64,000 nt of DNA, taken from assembly GCF_016808095.1 (NCBI RefSeq), contig NC_068979.1, positions 26,455,460-26,519,459 on the forward strand. Reading direction: 5' to 3'. The notes under the pieces are model-generated. The model had not been told where the DNA came from. It saw only the letters and a program-made list of their open reading frames with translations, and made no database searches. This document shows positions 16,741-31,035 of this stretch, piece after piece. The number at the start of each line of letters is the position of its first letter. Position 1 is the first letter of the stretch. The DNA is from Vigna angularis. Taxonomy: Eukaryota > Streptophyta > Magnoliopsida > Fabales > Fabaceae. The position numbers and the translations under genes were made by a program.

Positions 16741-19700
16741 TATACGGTTGTTACTCAATCACATTCTTAACGTGTTGCATTTTATATAACAATTTTCTCA
16801 TCTCATAAAAACATGAACCACACACATAATAAGATTTTTATTATTACTTTTCTACATAACGTTTTCCACAATAAATTTCAATATAGATTAGTTTACAAAA
16901 TTCAATACGCATTTATTATTTTTGTTTTTTAAGAGAAATGGAGAAAATTGTAACATATTTATTTACATTTTTTTGTTTCTCTTACATTTATAAAATTATC
17001 ACATAACTTATGTTTATTAATTGAAAATAGAAAATAGAAAATAGAAAATACATTTAACTAAAGATACTTTGTCTTAGTAAAAATATATAAAGTTAATCAT
17101 CCAGTTGAGTTAATTTAATTTCAGTAGTCAATATTTAAAGAATTATGGTACTATTAACTATACAGTAACGTATGGGTTCAATCTTTGACATTCTAATCAT
17201 TCTTATGTTTAATTTTTCTCACAAATAAAAAATTAATTAATTAATTATAATTAATTTAACGAAAAATTAATTTATCAAATGACTTAAATGAAATACTTTC
17301 TTTTCTCTTCAAAACCGAATCTACTTGTTTTTTTTTTAAAATAGTTATAAGATAGGAATAAAGGAACCAATTTTACTTGTAATTTGTTTCATTATAAATC
17401 TAAGAGAAATTTTTACGAGTTTTTAAACAATTTCCTTTCAATTAAAATGTCAAAAAATAATTTTAATTTGTATTCAAACATATATTTATTTAAGACTTAA
17501 TTATTTATTTTGTCGATATTTTTGTCTAAAAATTTTAAGTTGGTCATTTGGTTTAGTTTAAATTTGATCTTCATTTGTAAAAGTTGACATAGTTTGATAC
17601 CGATTTGTGAAAAATCGATACACTTTTGTTATTTCAGTTAAATTTTTTAAAATGGATGAAATATATTTCATCAAAATTGAAATGGTTAATAAAGATGATT
17701 TATTTATGGATGTAATTAACATAATTTTAGTGTCAATTTTGATGAAAAATCCTGATTCGCTACAAAAAAAAATTTAATAATCAAATCACATAAAAATTTT
17801 TAAAATTAAGATTAAATTATATCCATTTTTATAAAATCAGAACTAAATTGAAACTAAAATAACTGAATGACCAATTTTATATTTATGTAACAAATGAATA
17901 ATTAAACCTTTATTAATCATATTACAGGTAACAATGACACTAATATACTCAAGATTAACAAAAAACACTTTTAGACAATAAAATCAATTTTCCATCAATT
18001 AAAATTAACAAATACATAAATTACTTTTGCTAAATTATTTAATATCATCTTCTTTAAAATATATTTTCTAACTCATATAAGTTAGTTTCGATTTAGAAAG
18101 ACATTTTTTTCTCTCTTTAAAAAGTGTTCCTCTTTCAAAACTCTCTTTCCTTCATTAGCATGGTGAAATCATCCCCTTTTAAATATGTATTTGAGAGAAA
18201 TTTATTCTAATCAGTGTTACATTTGGTGAGATTATTCTTAAAAAACTATTTGAGATTGTTCATGTCAAACATATTTTGTTAGCCCAATCAGATTAAGTCA
18301 AACACAAAATTGTGATGATACACTTTAATTATCTTCAATTTTGAAAATTCAAAATATGAATAATTTGTATGTGAAACCTTCGTAATTTGAATGTATTCTA
18401 CAATGAATGATATCCCAATTTTAGTTAGGTACACTAAATTGGATACTACCAATGTATGTACGGTATAAATGCAGATATACGAATACATGTTTTTCCCAAT
18501 TTGGCATTAAAAGCAAAAGTTTTTTGTTTCACAAGTCACAACAAAGGCTACCAACAAAGGTATACCAATTCACGAGGTAGAGACCACATATTTTCACAAA
18601 ACAAATAAGAATAGAACCATTATCTCTCAATAACATAATTTGATTTTTTTTTTAAGATTTTATTAGTAAATATTTTTCTCTCTAAATCACTTTAAATTAA
18701 TCCTCCACCTTCTACAACCTCAACCAAATAAAGTATTAATTATAAGACCGGTTTAATTTTGATGAATTTTATAAGTTCAATAATTTATCTCGATTTTCAA
18801 TAATAATAAAAAAATGTGCTTTGTTATAATTTTGATGCTATATTTTAAGAAATTTTCAATTTTAATAAATATTTTTTTTACTATTTTAAAAAATGTATAT
18901 TTTAATTATTTTTTGTTTTTATCTGACCTAATAGACATACTGAAGACCCGTGACACTAAAGAAGTCCTTGAGACGAGAGACGACAGGGAAGTTGATTGAT
19001 GATTGTCAACGTCAACGAATTTTCAGGTGTTGGCAACTATGTGAGCCATGAAGTTATTCTTTTGAGATCTTGAGTCTAATATAAAACATACTTAGACGGA
19101 TCGTTAGTGTAAACAATATTGTTGGTCGGTCTCCCTTATCTCTACTTTGAAATATCCAATTTTGGACCATTTGTATGAGACAACATACAAAGAGAATAAT
19201 CATTTCTCCTTTTTGGGTATTTGTATGAACACTCTAAATCTAATTTTATTCAAACAATATCCCTATATCATAATTAATTCTGATAGTTTGTTATCATTTA
19301 TGATGAATTATTATTAATTACACTATTATTACATATATAATATTTGAAGTAAGTATTATTTCAATGAAAATTTAGATTCAAAGTGTACGTTGATCCTATA
19401 AATACAACTCGTATTCTATAAGAAATATCATTTCATAATTACTTATACTCACTATATTTATAAAGATTCTAAATTTTCTTATTGACTTGAGCTACATAAC
19501 ATTAGGTGGATTTCTTCGTAATTTTGTCACTTGTCCACTACAAATGCACGTTTAATTTGATCGTAAAATCCAAAAATATACATTTAATATCATGGTAAAA
19601 TCACATTTAATTTTAATTTTTAATATTTAATAATCCATAATTTTATTAAATTTTCAGAGCAATTATTCATAGTTTTTGGTTTCTCTTGTCATGACAGAGT

Positions 19701-19894
19701 GAAATGGGATAGAAAGAAGTAATATTCAAGGATCAAAGTTATGAGTAATTAAAAATTAAGAGACTAAAATAAAATATATTAAAACCTAAATTACGAATTT
19801 GTTACAATATAAAAAACAAAATTACAATTAAGGGAAAAAGTATTTGTTTTGGCAAGCTAGACGGATTGGGTTAGCAAAGCACAGAAATTGATAA
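16741..19894. other. Intergenic AT-rich sequence
   Basis: No gene recognised. ORFs at 18288-18488 and 18814-18999 are short, AT-driven and without a recognisable domain. Confidence 0.4.
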
Positions 19895-19903
19895 TAAACA
19901 GTA

Positions 19904-20892
19904 GGGCGTTGCTCCCTTCACCTCCCCGTTTTCTCCCTCCACCTCTCCTTTCCTCTTTTACCCCTCACTCTATTTTTCTATTCCTGATTTATCCTTTACT
20001 AAAAGTTTATTTTTAGGGTTAAAATTTTATAATTTCTGTCCATTCCCCACACATAACCTATTCATTCTCTATTACGTTCATACTCTCGTCCTTATTCGTA
20101 TTGGGAATTGTTGCAAGCGTACGTAACAAACTTGAATCTAATTAACTTGGAAAACTCTTAAACGGATGTGAGCATCCGTCAACAACGGATGTCAACATCC
20201 GTTTAGGATCGAAAGATATTAAGTTTAGAATTTTTATGCATATGGGTCTTAAGGCATCGTTTATGTATATAAGATTGAAAAGCAAATAAGACCGTTGTGG
20301 TTTTATGAATTATGAGAGAATGTGAAACAGTTATGGGGAAATAAGCACTGTTAAAAGAAAACGAATGAAGAAAAGGGTGGAGGTTTACAGTTTCGTAAAA
20401 GTAGTGTTAGAAGAAGAAGATATGGTTTTGGTGTTTAAATAATAGTGGCAGCAGGAAGTTGGGATTCAAGTGATTAAGATGAGTAATATTTTATTGTGAA
20501 AATGAGCATGATTTTATAGTCATACAAAGAAGTTAGTAATTAAGTATAAAAGAAGAGGGTTACTGGTTAGGAGAGTTTGTAGTACAAATAAATAATTGAA
20601 TAGCATGACTAATTTAACGTAAAAAGTAAGTTGAAGAAATAGCATGGTGGGAAGAAGAGAGAAGAAAGTGTGACTGAGGTGAAAAGAAGAGGCGGATGTC
20701 AAAAGAAAGCTTTGGGGGGTGGGCTGTGAGCAGAGTAAAAGTGAATATGTAGGGTTTGGTAAATAACATTAAAAGTAAAAAAGTAAAAAGGTTAAAAAGG
20801 TAAAACAAAAGGTTGTTTTTGTAATTGAAAAAAAATTGGAGAAAGTTGGGGAGGTGGAGGGAGGAAAGGGGGAGGTGGAGGGAACAACGCCC
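19904..20892. mobile_element. Mutator-type non-autonomous element (family member 2), 989 bp
   Basis: Ends are GGGCGTTGCTCCC and the inverse of GGGCGTTGTTCCC, with a 9-bp flanking direct repeat TAAACAGTA (19895-19903 and 20893-20901). Subterminal CCTCCACCTC-type words and the internal AACGGATGTCAACATCCGTT palindrome match member 1 at 8976-9905. No transposase is encoded, and internal frames such as 20614-20808 are not credible genes. Confidence 0.88.
20161..20205. repeat. ACGGATGT/ACATCCGT palindromes in Mutator-type member 2
   Basis: An imperfect copy (ACGGATGTGAGCATCCGT) and a full copy (ACGGATGTCAACATCCGT) stand side by side. They match the palindrome cluster at 9330-9525. Confidence 0.8.
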
Positions 20893-20971
20893 TAAACAGT
20901 ATCATCTGCCAAAAACAAGGATATGTATTCGTCCAATCTTGTAGAAGGATTTTGTTTCATTATGCACCCCA

Positions 20972-22739
<1,768 letters not shown>

Positions 22740-23900
22740 GAAACAAATCTGCTGCCTTGACACCAGGAGTCCTAAGGTAGGCTCAAATCTTCAAAGAAAT
22801 GAACGTCCTATAATATCCTCTTCCAGTTCCTAGGTAGAATCACAAATTGAATGTCCTATAATGTTTTTACTAAGCTAATCACCTTTCCTTTAAGTTTCTT
22901 AGACTAGTGATCCTCAGTCATAATTGATATGGCCTCAAATGATAAATCTTCTTGACTTGCACATCATTCAATTCTAAGACATGGTTGTGTTAGGAGTGTA
23001 CTTACGCAACTGAGATACATGTAAAAACCAAGCGCATAAACTAGTGGACTAATGCATCTAAGAATTCAGTATAATCCAATAAACTTAGGAGAAAACTTCT
23101 TAGACTTGATAGCTCTTCCCACCCTAGTGGTAGGAGCAACTCTAAAAAACACATGGTCTATAATCTCAAACACCAAAGGTCTCCTCGTCTGATTTACATA
23201 TGACTTTTACCTACTATGTGAGGCTCTCATTCTCTCATGTATAAACTCTACCTTCTCATTGGTTTGTTGCACCAACTTTGGTCCCACTATCACTAATTCT
23301 CTGTCTTGATACCAACATAAAGGAGTTTTGCACTTCTTATTGTACAAAGCATCATAAGAAGCCATTGCTATATCGACATGGTAGCTATTGTTATTAGTGA
23401 GCTCCACCAAAGGCAACACCTCATCCAAACTATCCAGATGGTGTAACACACAACATCTTAGAAAATCTTCTACTGTCTGGATTGTTCTTTAAGATTGACC
23501 ATTCGTTTGAGGAAGATAGGTAAAGCTCATCCTCAATATACTCCCCGAAGCATCTTGCAAAGTTTGCCAAAACCTTATTGTTAATATCTATGATCCATGT
23601 ATAATACTATACTAGAAGGAACTTCATGTAACATAACAATCTCCTTAATATTCAATTGTATTATTTTGGTCATAGGAACCCTCAGACTCATAAGTAGGAT
23701 ATGGGCACTTTTTGTCTACTTGACTTCTCTTAAAGCTTTTCCTTGATAGTTGACCTAACCTCCTTTAAGAAACACACCCAAACCACTCTCAATATTTTAT
23801 TTCTTTCATCATTTCATACTTTCGCATCCAGGTGCATCATCTTCATGGAGTATCCTTGAACTTTATTATGAAGTGAGTTTCCATCATTTTGCACCACAAC
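22740..23900 (-). pseudogene. Ty3-gypsy (chromovirus-like) integrase remnant
   Basis: Read on the minus strand from about 23900 downward, successive short frames resemble the integrase core and C-terminus of plant gypsy polyproteins. The recognisable parts are a region around HEVPSSIV (about 23610-23640), a FWQTLQDASG-like word (about 23545-23575), a LPQTNGQS-like word, the open frame 23207-23449 (80 codons, with EVLPLVELTNNNSYH and CKTPLCWYQD) and then GPY/F-like sequence near 23050-23100 ending around 22760. Several stop codons and frameshifts break it. Flanking LTRs were not located, so this is a truncated relic with no function expected. Confidence 0.8.
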
Positions 23901-26168
23901 TTTTAGCTCTTTCATCAAATATTGGGTTGATCAAAACTATTGTAAATCCTTCATTGTGTGAAGTGAACCTTGTGAGTTATTGTTACTCTACTACGTGATA
24001 TATTATCTTTATTGTACTTGTGAGTTCCTGATCTCAATGAGAGATGGAGATAGAATATTTGGAGAGGTTAATCTTGTTGTAAACTAGAGAGGTTTGTAGT
24101 TATGTTCCTAGAGAGGATAAACTCAAGATACTTGGAGAGGTTGATACTCGTTATAACCTAGAGAGGTTGATACTGTGATACTCGTGCAAGTAAAAGGTGT
24201 TGATTAGTGAATTATCTTACATGATCGGTTACGAAAGAAAACCTTTTGTCTTACCGATGAAGTTTGATTTTTTTTTATATTTAGATATTGTCAACACCTA
24301 ATTTCGTCCCGGTAAGTCAATAAAAAAAACTAATGAAAAATAAAAGAATAATAATTAATGGTGGGTAAAGAAAAAAAGGAAGAAAAAAATAAAATAAAAT
24401 TTCTTAAAAAAATATATAATTTTCAAACTTTAATTTAGCCCAAAAGCCAAAGAGTTTTATGTATATCTTCACCCCCTCTTTGCTCTTCATACACCTCACA
24501 AGATATGTCACTAGAAAATATTTTTGAAATATTGATTTCTAGATAAAGGTATATTTTTAATATGGTAATAATTTGAATCAATATTATGCCAATAATTATA
24601 AGCAATATTGTTTATGATAATTAGAGATAATACCTTGTATATTAACCACAACCTTTTCTTTCCCTATTTATTTCATTGGAAATTAATTCATAATTAAAGT
24701 AAGATTACCATAATATATGTGTATATAAATACACATCCTATCATAGAAAAAAGGGATAGAAAAAATAGAGGGAGAAACGCAAAAATAATAAGGACATAGA
24801 AACATAGAAAGACGGGATGAAAGCATATAGGGGAATTAGTTCTCACATAAAAGGAGCTCTATCAACAACAATTACTAACAATGAAATCATTGAAGTATTG
24901 AAAGTTTAGATAGCTTTAAAGTTGGGAAGGTATGTCACCTCTACTTTTTTTTTATTTGGGTATTATATTATATTGTATGCGTTTTTCTTTTATACTCAAC
25001 TTGAGCATCTTCTTCTAAGGACATTATTTTTAATACTCACAAATATATTGTTTTAAATCATAAAAAGAGGGTCTTTCCTATTTTTTTTGTTATTTCTTTG
25101 ATCCTCGCATAGTGTGATATCTTTTTTTAAAAATTCTTTTAAAAAATTAAATAAAAAATTTCAAAAAATATAAAAATATTTTCTTATTACATATACTTCA
25201 TAATATTTGCACCACTTTTTGTTTTAAGAATTTTTCTCTGCTTTCTACACCTTTATTTTTGCCATCTTTAATACCTCAAGTGCTTACCCTTTTTATAAAA
25301 ATCATAAATTATAAAAATGAAAGATAAAAATATTTTCATATTCATAAATTATGAGTACTTATGTAATCGTCTGAATCGTTCCAATACTTAATAACTTTTT
25401 TTTTAAATAATTAAATATTGTTTTAAAGGTATAAGTACTCGTGTGATTGTCTGCGTCAGTCTAATACTCGTTGCTTTCCTTTTTCCAACTATTCCTAAAA
25501 TACCAAATGAAAAAATACAAAATCTTCAAAACCAAAATATCAACATTATCAAACAATCTTTTTTTTACGAGAACTACATGATCCCTAATTTTCGATCATA
25601 AATGGAGATACGTAGGAGCAAAGCTAGTCTTTGTCGGATCCATAAAAAAAATATTTTTGTTTTTTTATAGTATTATTTTTAAGAAAAATTAAATATTTTA
25701 AAAACTACGTCAACTTTGTACAATTAACTAAAGGTATTATTTTTAGACAGACATGATAGGATGCTAATACTTCATTATGTGTAACCGATTTCCAAACTCA
25801 AAATTCAATTTTCGTAGATCATATCTTATTTTATAATTTTTCATAATTTTTTTAAAATAAATTATAGTACTGACTCCCAAAATATTCTTTCTTAAACTTA
25901 TTTTTGGTTTGCCGTTATGTTGCGATCCCGGTTATTACAATTATTTATCAACACCTAATCAAAATACGGGTTGTTGGATTTTCACTAACATTAATCCTCT
26001 CTAATGACCAAACCCTTATTTTTATCACATCTTTTTACAAACCTATTTGTGTTGCTAGGAAATCAGAAATTGTTCGGTCAAACGTGGGAGCATAAAGCTT
26101 TCGCATAAGTTCTGATCTAGCCATCGGAAATCAGAAATTGTTCTGAAGCAGTTTAGTCTGAGTTGATT
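23901..26168. other. Intergenic sequence with a possible LTR remnant
   Basis: From about 24289 the sequence reads TGTCAACACCTAATTTCGTC, like a plant LTR start. A TATAAATAC promoter-like word follows at about 24723-24731, with a leader-like stretch after it. I could not find a matching end or target duplication, so the LTR call is tentative. AGAGAGGTTGATAC-like words recur in 24050-24180. The segment just upstream of 26169 must contain the GT61 promoter, but no clear TATA box could be fixed. Confidence 0.35.
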
Positions 26169-28489
26169 ATGAGAAAGAGGGTTGAAGTCAACAAAAAATC
26201 AACGAACGTGACTATGAAGAAGAGAATTTGGAGAACCTTAACCTTACCATGCCTGCTTCTGTTCTTCCTTCTTTTGGCGTTTGAGATCAACTTTTCCTCC
26301 TTTCTGAGCTTCAACTGGCCACCCATGAAAACTAGTCCAGGTATGCATGCAGAACTAAAGCCTTTGCAAAATAGACTGCACCAAGTTTACATAATTTTAT
26401 ACAATTCAACTAAATATTACTATATCTTACTAAAATTAATAGTTTTAACCAATTTTTAAATTTTTATTTCTAACTAGCTACTGTACAATGTTTATCTTGT
26501 TTTAATGATTTTTTTAGGAAAAAAAATTAATTGATTGTTACATATCTAGGCAATTTTTATTTATTTATTTATGTAAATAGACAAATCGTGTCGTCTTCAT
26601 ATGATTTTAAATGAAAAAGTCGTGTAGAGATAATCGATTATAAATAAAATCGTGATTTCTTTGCACGACTTTAACACTGTGTAATCGATTATCAAAATGT
26701 CTGAAAATGTGTAAAAAATGTACAACTTCACCTTTTTCGCTGTGATAATATAAAAATCATATATCTCTGTGAAGTCATACGAGGTTGCACGACTTGTCCA
26801 TTTACCATTTGGGTAAATAAAAGAAATTACCTAAATCTAACAATTTAATTTTTGCTTAAAAACGTAAAAAAATCTGTTTTAATTGATGAATAAGTCATAT
26901 AGGTAGTCTATGAAAGCAGCATACACAAATTGGAAGTTGATACTGAAATTTAGACCAATTAACCTTAATTAGGTGCTCGATCATTATTTAGAATAATAAA
27001 TATATAATATACTATTTATGTATTTTGCTTTATATCTTCCGTTGGTAAGCAACCTCCCCTAACCAGTATAATTAAAGTACATGAAAAGAAATTATTTGGT
27101 GATTTTCTCCATAAAAATTATCAACTTGTTAGAACTTTAGTTATTAGGTTTTTAATTATAATAATATAACTGTACTTTAAATATTGAAGCATATTCCAAA
27201 TTATAAACCTATTTTTTTTTTAAAGTGTAGTTTGGATAGTAACAGAAACCGAACGAGATATGATTGAATTAGAATTGAACACAAGCAAACATGGCACAGC
27301 GCTGATGAAGGAAATGGCTCCTCCACCGAGAGAAATCACCTGCGACCGTTCCCATTATGCTTATGACATCTGCACCACCAACGTGGCAACAACCCTGAAC
27401 CCCACCACCTCCACTTTCTTCATCCAACGTCCCACCACAGTCGATCCAAATCAAACGGCCACAAAAATCCGTCCTTATCCTAGAAAATTCGATAGTCCTG
27501 TAATGTCAAGGATCAAGGAGTTGACCATCACCGCAGGCAGACCAATCCCATCGTGCCGCGTCAAGCACGAAGCCCCTGCGTTGGTATTCAGTGCGGGAGG
27601 GTACACGGGAAACTTCTTCCACGACTTCAATGACGGGTTCATCCCTCTATTTATCACCCTCAATTCTTTCTTCCATGATAAAGACGTGGTGCTTGTGATT
27701 TCTAAGGCTCGTGATTGGTGGGTCAACAAGTATGCAACTTTACTTCGTCAATTTAGCAAGCACCCCATCGTTGACCTAGATAACGATAACAAAACTCATT
27801 GTTTTCCTCATGCAACCCTTGGCCTGGTGTCACATGGATTCATGACCATAAAACCGGAACTAATGCCAAACCCTAAGTCACTTCATGATTTTCATGCATT
27901 TTTAAGGAAAACATTTGGTGGTAATGACAACAATGTCTCATTGAATAGTTTTCCACGACCTCGTCTTGTGTTGCTGAATCGGTCGAGTGGGGATGGTCGA
28001 TTGTTGCTAAACATGGAAGAAGTGAAAATGGAGATGCAAAGGGTTGGTTTTGATGTGATTGTGTTTGAGCCAACACCTTCAACTCCATTGAGCAAAGCTT
28101 TTGCAGTGATTGGTTCAAGTCATGCAATGGTTGGTATCCATGGTGCGGCACTCACACACTCATTGTTTCTGAAACCAGGGTCTGTGTTGATCCAGGTGGT
28201 TCCATTAGGGTTGGAATCGGTAGCTGAAATGTGCTTTGGCAACCTAGCCAAAATGGGGTTGAATTACATGGAGTATAGGGTTAGGGCTCAAGAGAGTAGC
28301 CTCATTGAGAAATATGGCAAAGAAGATGTGATGATCAAGAACCCTAATCATTTTCTCAATGGGAGACCATGGTCCCAAACCACCATGAATGTTTATTTGA
28401 AAGAGCAGAACCTCAGATTGGATTTGGTTAGGTTTAGGATATACCTCAACAAAGCTTACAAGAAGGCAAAACAACTTATACGATCGTAG
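26169..28489 (+). CDS. GT61 glycosyltransferase (xylan arabinosyl/xylosyltransferase-like), copy A
   Basis: This is a two-exon gene. Exon 1 is 26169-26340 and ends in CAG before GTATGC. Exon 2 runs to the TAG at 28487-28489 and most likely starts at 27231 after TGTAG; acceptors at 27239 and 27245 keep the same phase. The product is about 476 residues, typical for plant GT61. Residues 1-23 are basic and about 24-40 are hydrophobic (LTLPCLLLFFLLLAFE), so it is a type II anchor expected in the Golgi. The catalytic part contains PYPRKFD, the AGGYTGNFFHDFND segment and the conserved C-terminal GIHGAALTH (His near residue 361) followed by KPGSVLIQV. Members of this family transfer pentose residues to xylan or to N-glycans; the exact donor and acceptor cannot be read from sequence. 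The first in-frame ATG is at 26169; the codon six bases upstream is TTG. Copy B lies 6.9 kb downstream on the same strand. Confidence 0.88.
26547..26832. mobile_element. Putative MITE in the intron of GT61 copy A
   Basis: The left side reads TAGGCAATTTTTATTTA...GTAAATAGACAAATCGTG. The right side is, inverted, TAGGTAATTTCTTTTATTTA...GTAAATGGACAAGTCGTG. These are diverged terminal inverted repeats of roughly 45-50 bp. A clear target duplication was not found. The middle contains two AATCGATTA words. It lies wholly inside the intron and would not alter the coding sequence. Confidence 0.5.
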
Positions 28490-29261
28490 AGACAACATCA
28501 CAAGGACTTGTTACAAATCATTATATTTATTTACTACATTTAATTCAATTTTAAGTCTTTTATAAATTTGAGTATTTTTAATTAAACTTTTTTTAAAAAA
28601 TTCAGTTTATTAGTTACTAAAAAAATTTATATTTTTTATTTGAATTCTTATCATTTAATGTTTTTTTTTTCAATTGAGTGATATGGGACTTTTCTTGTCT
28701 TATTTTATTGTCTTTACATGTAATTAATAAAATATAATATTATGATTAATGTAAAACAATATAAGTGTATTATTTTGTGTTAACCACAAAATCTCAATTT
28801 TTTTTAATATGAAACAAAGAATAATTATGAGTTATCTAATAAATAAAATAAATAATAAATAATCAATTAAAAATAATTAAATTTACAATAGATTGAAAAC
28901 TTAAGTATTTTTGTATTATATAACTTTTGAAAAATCAAATCCGATATCTCCTTCATGAATGTTTTTCTTTGGATGAGTTACGTATATATATCAGAGTTTT
29001 TCTCTTGTTTACAGTTAAAGTAAATAGTTTTTACAATTAAAGTTGAATTACATATTTCGATTTATTATTAGAAGGGATCATTATAATCATTCTTTGTTCC
29101 AAGTCAATATGATTGTTCCTAATTTTACCACTTAATTAAGACACAGTCAAGCCATAAAGAATTATGTCCCGATAGTTTATGCAGTTCTTTATTAACTTTT
29201 ACATGTATTCCAAAAATAATACATATACATCAAACGAAATTAATACGGGATTTGCTAATTT
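28490..29261. other. 3' flank of GT61 copy A and intergenic sequence
   Basis: AT-rich sequence with no gene. Polyadenylation of copy A must occur here, but the many AATAAA-like words do not allow a single site to be chosen. Confidence 0.4.
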
Positions 29262-29328
29262 CAGTACGTTTTTTAATTGGTACATTTTAGTAATGTAATG
29301 TGAGTCGGGTTTTGTAAACAAAAATACC

Positions 29329-29396
<68 letters not shown>

Positions 29397-29460
29397 GGAT
29401 TCTAAGTTTTAAGGTAAAGGATATTTAAATAATTTTCATTCTCAAAACTAAAAAATAATC
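29262..29460. mobile_element. Partial copy of the foldback element found at 32842-33917
   Basis: The sequence TTAATTGGTACATTTTAG, the following AAACAAAAATACC and, after an (AT)n run (29332-29393), ATGGATTCTAAGTTTTAAGG and CATTCTCAAAACTAAAAA match the terminal repeat of the element at 32842-33917. Only one arm is present. Here the AT tract interrupts the arm rather than lying outside it. Confidence 0.6.
29332..29393. repeat. (AT)n microsatellite
   Basis: Perfect AT run of about 62 bp inside the partial foldback arm. Confidence 0.95.
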
Positions 29461-30230
29461 TCAACAAATACGAATAACCTTCCATGGTGGTGAACTTACG
29501 ATTCTACAATTAAATACATAAGAAAGAAATTGAATACGCTTTTTCCCAAGGTTCTTTACCGCTGCTCCATGCTTTAATTGTGTTTCCCATTCACCTCAAC
29601 ACCTCCAATTTGTGATCCATCTTCCTCCTCAACACAAAAAAGGGGCAAAATCATCATTGATTAATATTGAAACCCAAGGAGGAAAAGGGAGAGCTTCCCA
29701 ACACCCCAAACCTCCAAGGGTCTCTCTTAGTTGCTATAGGTAAAAATATGATTAAATACTCATTTTCACGTTTCTGAATTGACATACTCGCATAACGAGC
29801 ATCAATTCTTGCCTAATGAGCTTCAATTCTTGTCCAACGAGTTGGTCACCTCATCCAACGAATGAATAATGTCTCCCAACAAGTGAACAATGCCAAGTGA
29901 ATAGTGAACAATGCCATATGAATAGTGCCACCAAAATAATTTTGCATATTGTGTTTTGCAGCATCGAACGTGGCTCTTGTGGCACATAGTGAGGGTATTT
30001 ACCTAAAATCCATCTTTTGTTGTCTAATCTTGCTTCCTTGATTTCTATCTTGTTTTTCTCCACCAGAATTGCTTCCTATTTTATTATTTCACACACTTAA
30101 AAAGAGATTAGAGGTAAAACAAGTATATACTAACTAAAAAAAAGAAAACATGAAAGTACACTAAACTTGAGGGTAAAACAAGGTAAAAGCTTTGAAGAAA
30201 TTGATTTATTAATCAAAATATACACTCAAA
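29461..30230. other. Intergenic sequence, unidentified repeat-like DNA
   Basis: No gene recognised. Short repeated phrases (CAACGA, AACAATGCCA, GTGAACAATG) at 29770-29930 suggest decayed LTR sequence. Confidence 0.35.
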
Positions 30231-30334
30231 AATACCTAAAATCAATCGTTATCAATCATTGCAAACATAAGAACAAACAAGCACACAAATAAAGAAGAAA
30301 GGGTAAGCTAATGTACCAAAAAGAGAAATAATAC

Positions 30335-30380
<46 letters not shown>

Positions 30381-31035
30381 CACAAATAACAATCACATCA
30401 ACAAATCCTAAGACATACAATCATTCATGTTAGTTTGGACCATTTAAATACATTATTAATATCAGATTCTAGCGAGTTATGCACTTGTGGTGACCTCTAC
30501 TACTCTATGGTGTCATTGCCAATGAGTTTCACCCTACTACACATAAGATTTGTTTTATAACGCCTTCGACCAAGGTAAAATCCCTAGATTAGAACCTCCT
30601 ACTCCTCTCACCACATACCTCACCCTAGATTGGATGGTTATTAGAGCATCAAGATAACTCCCAATACGAAATTCATACATCAATGCATACACAATTGAAA
30701 CCATTACAAGAAGCTTCTCCTTGAAATTCCTTTCACAACATTCACCATACATGTTCACAACCATGTTATTAATCAATGACACATCACAATCCATATTAAA
30801 TACACATAAAAATCATGGTAAAACCACTTCAAACAAATTAGAGGATCAGAAAACGTCTCATTTAGCGCTAGACCATTGATAAAAATTGTTGCTCAATGGT
30901 AATGGGTGTTCGGTGGTTTGGAGTGAAAATGTTTCTAGACTTGCACAACCAAGCTTGTGCTCAATGTTACACTAGTACCGTTCAACATTAGACCAGAAAA
31001 TAACATATTTGATTATGTGATTTAGGAAACTAGGG
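30231..31035 (-). mobile_element. Gypsy-type LTR remnant of the 13716-15757 family
   Basis: Blocks shared in the same order and spacing with 13716-15757 are AAGGGTAAGC (about 30299), GCACTTGTGGTGA (about 30481), CGACCAAGGTAAAAT (about 30568), ACCTCCTACTCCTCTCACCA (about 30593) and AGCGCT-containing sequence near 30860. An (AT)n run (30337-30378) lies inside. Ends and internal domain were not found. Confidence 0.5.

Noticed and set aside
26163..26168. Start of GT61 copy A at 26163
   Set aside because: That codon is TTG; the first ATG in frame is at 26169 and leaves the membrane anchor intact.
27260..27262. ATG at 27260 as the start of GT61 copy A
   Set aside because: It would lack the membrane anchor, and the frame is open upstream to splice acceptors in phase with exon 1. 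Copy B has the same arrangement.
27475..28151. Minus-strand ORFs opposite GT61 exon 2
   Set aside because: Shadow frames of a conserved coding exon on the plus strand.
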